A stretch of 5,826 bases of DNA from Acidobacteriaceae bacterium (GTDB lineage Bacteria; Acidobacteriota; Terriglobia; Terriglobales; Acidobacteriaceae): NCBI GenBank assembly GCA_003140705.1, contig PLKU01000015.1, positions 1 to 5,826 on the forward strand. Reading direction: 5' to 3'. The translations under genes were made by a program, and so were the position numbers. Below are positions 4,746-5,826 of the stretch, one piece after another (position 1 is the first letter of the stretch; the number at the start of each line of letters is the position of its first letter). A model generated the notes under the pieces. That model was not told where the DNA came from. It saw only the letters and a program-made list of their open reading frames with translations, and did no database searches.

Positions 4746-5826
4746 ATGAGGCGAATCATTGCACAAATGCGCAAGGAGTTGACCCAGATTGTTCGAGACT
4801 GGCGCACCCTGGCTCTCGCGTTGGCCCTTCCCACGTGCCTGCTTATCTTGATGAGCTCGGCGCTTTCGCTCACGGTGAACGAGCTTCCGATCGTCGTGCA
4901 GGATTTTGACGGCTCACCGGCGTCCAATGATTTTATCGACGCTTTCCGAGCTTCGATAACGCTTAAGGTGGTCTCATGGCCGATAGATAAAACAGCCGAA
5001 GAGGCCCTCGCCTCCAATGCTGCACGAGCCGTGCTGATCATCCCGTCTCACTTTGGCCGCGACATGGCACGCGGCGTTAACGCGCCCGTCCAGTTTCTGG
5101 TGGACGCTTCGGATTCAAACACGGCCAAATTGGTCACGGCTTATGCCGGCCAAATTACGACCTCGTATAACCAGCTGGGCAGTGGAGCGCAGGCAGGCCC
5201 CATACAGACCGCCATCCGGCTCTGGTTCAACCCCGGACTCTCTTCGAAGAAGTTCTATGGCCCAGGAATATTCGTGCTTGGCCTCTCCATGTTTCCGCCT
5301 CTGCTGGCTGGGCTCGCCATGGCGAAGGAGGGCGAGCTGAAGACGATTCTCCAGGTTTACGTCTCAAGCATTCCCGCGCATGAGTTCCTGCTGGGGAAAA
5401 TCATTGCGTTTATGGTTGTGGCGCTCGCGGAATGTCTCATCATGTCTTTGGTTTTATTTACGTATTTTGGCCTGAGCTTTGCCGGCGATCCTACGCCTGC
5501 CTTGATCGCCACCTTCCTCTATGCCTTTTGCGTGGCGGCGTTTGGAACCATGGTCGGAGCGGTCATCCCCAACCAGGCCTCGGCCTTGCAAGCGGTAGCC
5601 TTCGGCGGATTCCTGCTCGTATTCCTGCTTTCTGGCCTCATCTTCCCTGTCCAAAACATACCGGCAGGTCTCCGTTGGGTCTCAAGCCTCGTCTGGGGCC
5701 GGTACTACATCGAGATCGTTCGTGACGCGCTCTTGCAGGGTGGGGGATGGCCTGCCATGTGGTCAAACGTCCTGATCATCGGCGTTATTGGAGCCATCTT
5801 CTACGGCCTGGCATGGCTCGGCATGA
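4746..5826 (+). CDS. ABC-2 permease, YbhS/YbhR-like (3' truncated)
   Basis: This inner-membrane channel subunit is driven by the upstream ATPase. There are 360 codons open to the right edge with no stop. YbhS/YbhR proteins are about 370 residues, so probably only some 10-20 residues are missing. An amphipathic start with RKELTQIVRDWRT leads into TM1 (about 20-43). A large periplasmic domain follows (about 44-170, containing VQDFDGSPAS, LVDASDSNTAKLV and RLWFNPGLSSKKF). TM2 (172-192), TM3 (215-243), TM4 (250-273), TM5 (281-302) and TM6 (341-358) come after it. The cytoplasmic segment between TM2 and TM3 (AKEGELKTILQVYVSSIPAHEFLLGK) is the usual ABC-2 coupling region. ATG 4746 is supported by its strong Shine-Dalgarno, 12 nt after the ATPase stop. 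Its position suggests YbhS, but residues resemble both YbhS and YbhR, so no symbol is given. A second permease is expected downstream. Confidence 0.92.
   Translation, partial: MRRIIAQMRKELTQIVRDWRTLALALALPTCLLILMSSALSLTVNELPIVVQDFDGSPASNDFIDAFRASITLKVVSWPIDKTAEEALASNAARAVLIIPSHFGRDMARGVNAPVQFLVDASDSNTAKLVTAYAGQITTSYNQLGSGAQAGPIQTAIRLWFNPGLSSKKFYGPGIFVLGLSMFPPLLAGLAMAKEGELKTILQVYVSSIPAHEFLLGKIIAFMVVALAECLIMSLVLFTYFGLSFAGDPTPALIATFLYAFCVAAFGTMVGAVIPNQASALQAVAFGGFLLVFLLSGLIFPVQNIPAGLRWVSSLVWGRYYIEIVRDALLQGGGWPAMWSNVLIIGVIGAIFYGLAWLGM

Noticed and set aside
4053..4766. 237-codon reverse-strand open frame
   Set aside because: It is antisense to NBD2 and the permease start, is Cys/His/Arg-rich and unlike any known family; a shadow frame.

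Overview
The window carries one co-directional (+) gene cluster: a TetR-family repressor, a HlyD-type periplasmic adaptor, a double-ATPase ABC subunit and an ABC-2 permease cut by the right edge. The gene order and the features of each protein match the cecR-ybhG-ybhF-ybhS-ybhR drug/ion efflux locus known from Escherichia coli, in a clearly diverged form. The adaptor implies a Gram-negative (two-membrane) cell. Moderate-to-high GC, the Lys/Ala/Pro-rich adaptor N-terminus and the divergence from enterobacterial proteins would fit Acidobacteriota or a soil proteobacterium, but the sequence does not settle the taxon.

Layout. Positions 1-574 hold no convincing gene. They contain a possible terminator hairpin near 69-107, several inverted repeats, a weak 72-codon reading frame (297-515), and a pair of 12-bp direct repeats (516-527, 536-547) followed by a TTGA-T-TCAA palindrome just before the repressor. 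The repressor runs 575-1294, the adaptor 1291-2727, the ATPase about 2703-4733, and the permease 4746 to beyond 5826.

The genes are tightly packed: a 4-nt ATGA overlap, then an overlapping non-ATG start, then a 12-nt gap whose Shine-Dalgarno overlaps the previous stop. This indicates one translationally coupled transcript, with the repressor heading its own operon and probably autoregulating. The expected machine is a tripartite pump. The fused ATPase powers an ABC-2 permease pair, the adaptor spans the periplasm, and an outer-membrane TolC-like channel (not in the window) completes the path. A second permease (YbhR-like) should lie immediately to the right.

The family is known, so this is not a new system as a whole. 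The unusual points are an 88-residue repetitive charged cytoplasmic extension on the adaptor, a four-copy 15-bp (pentapeptide) tandem repeat at the start of the ATPase, and an ATPase whose two degenerate motifs should fall in the same composite ATP site.
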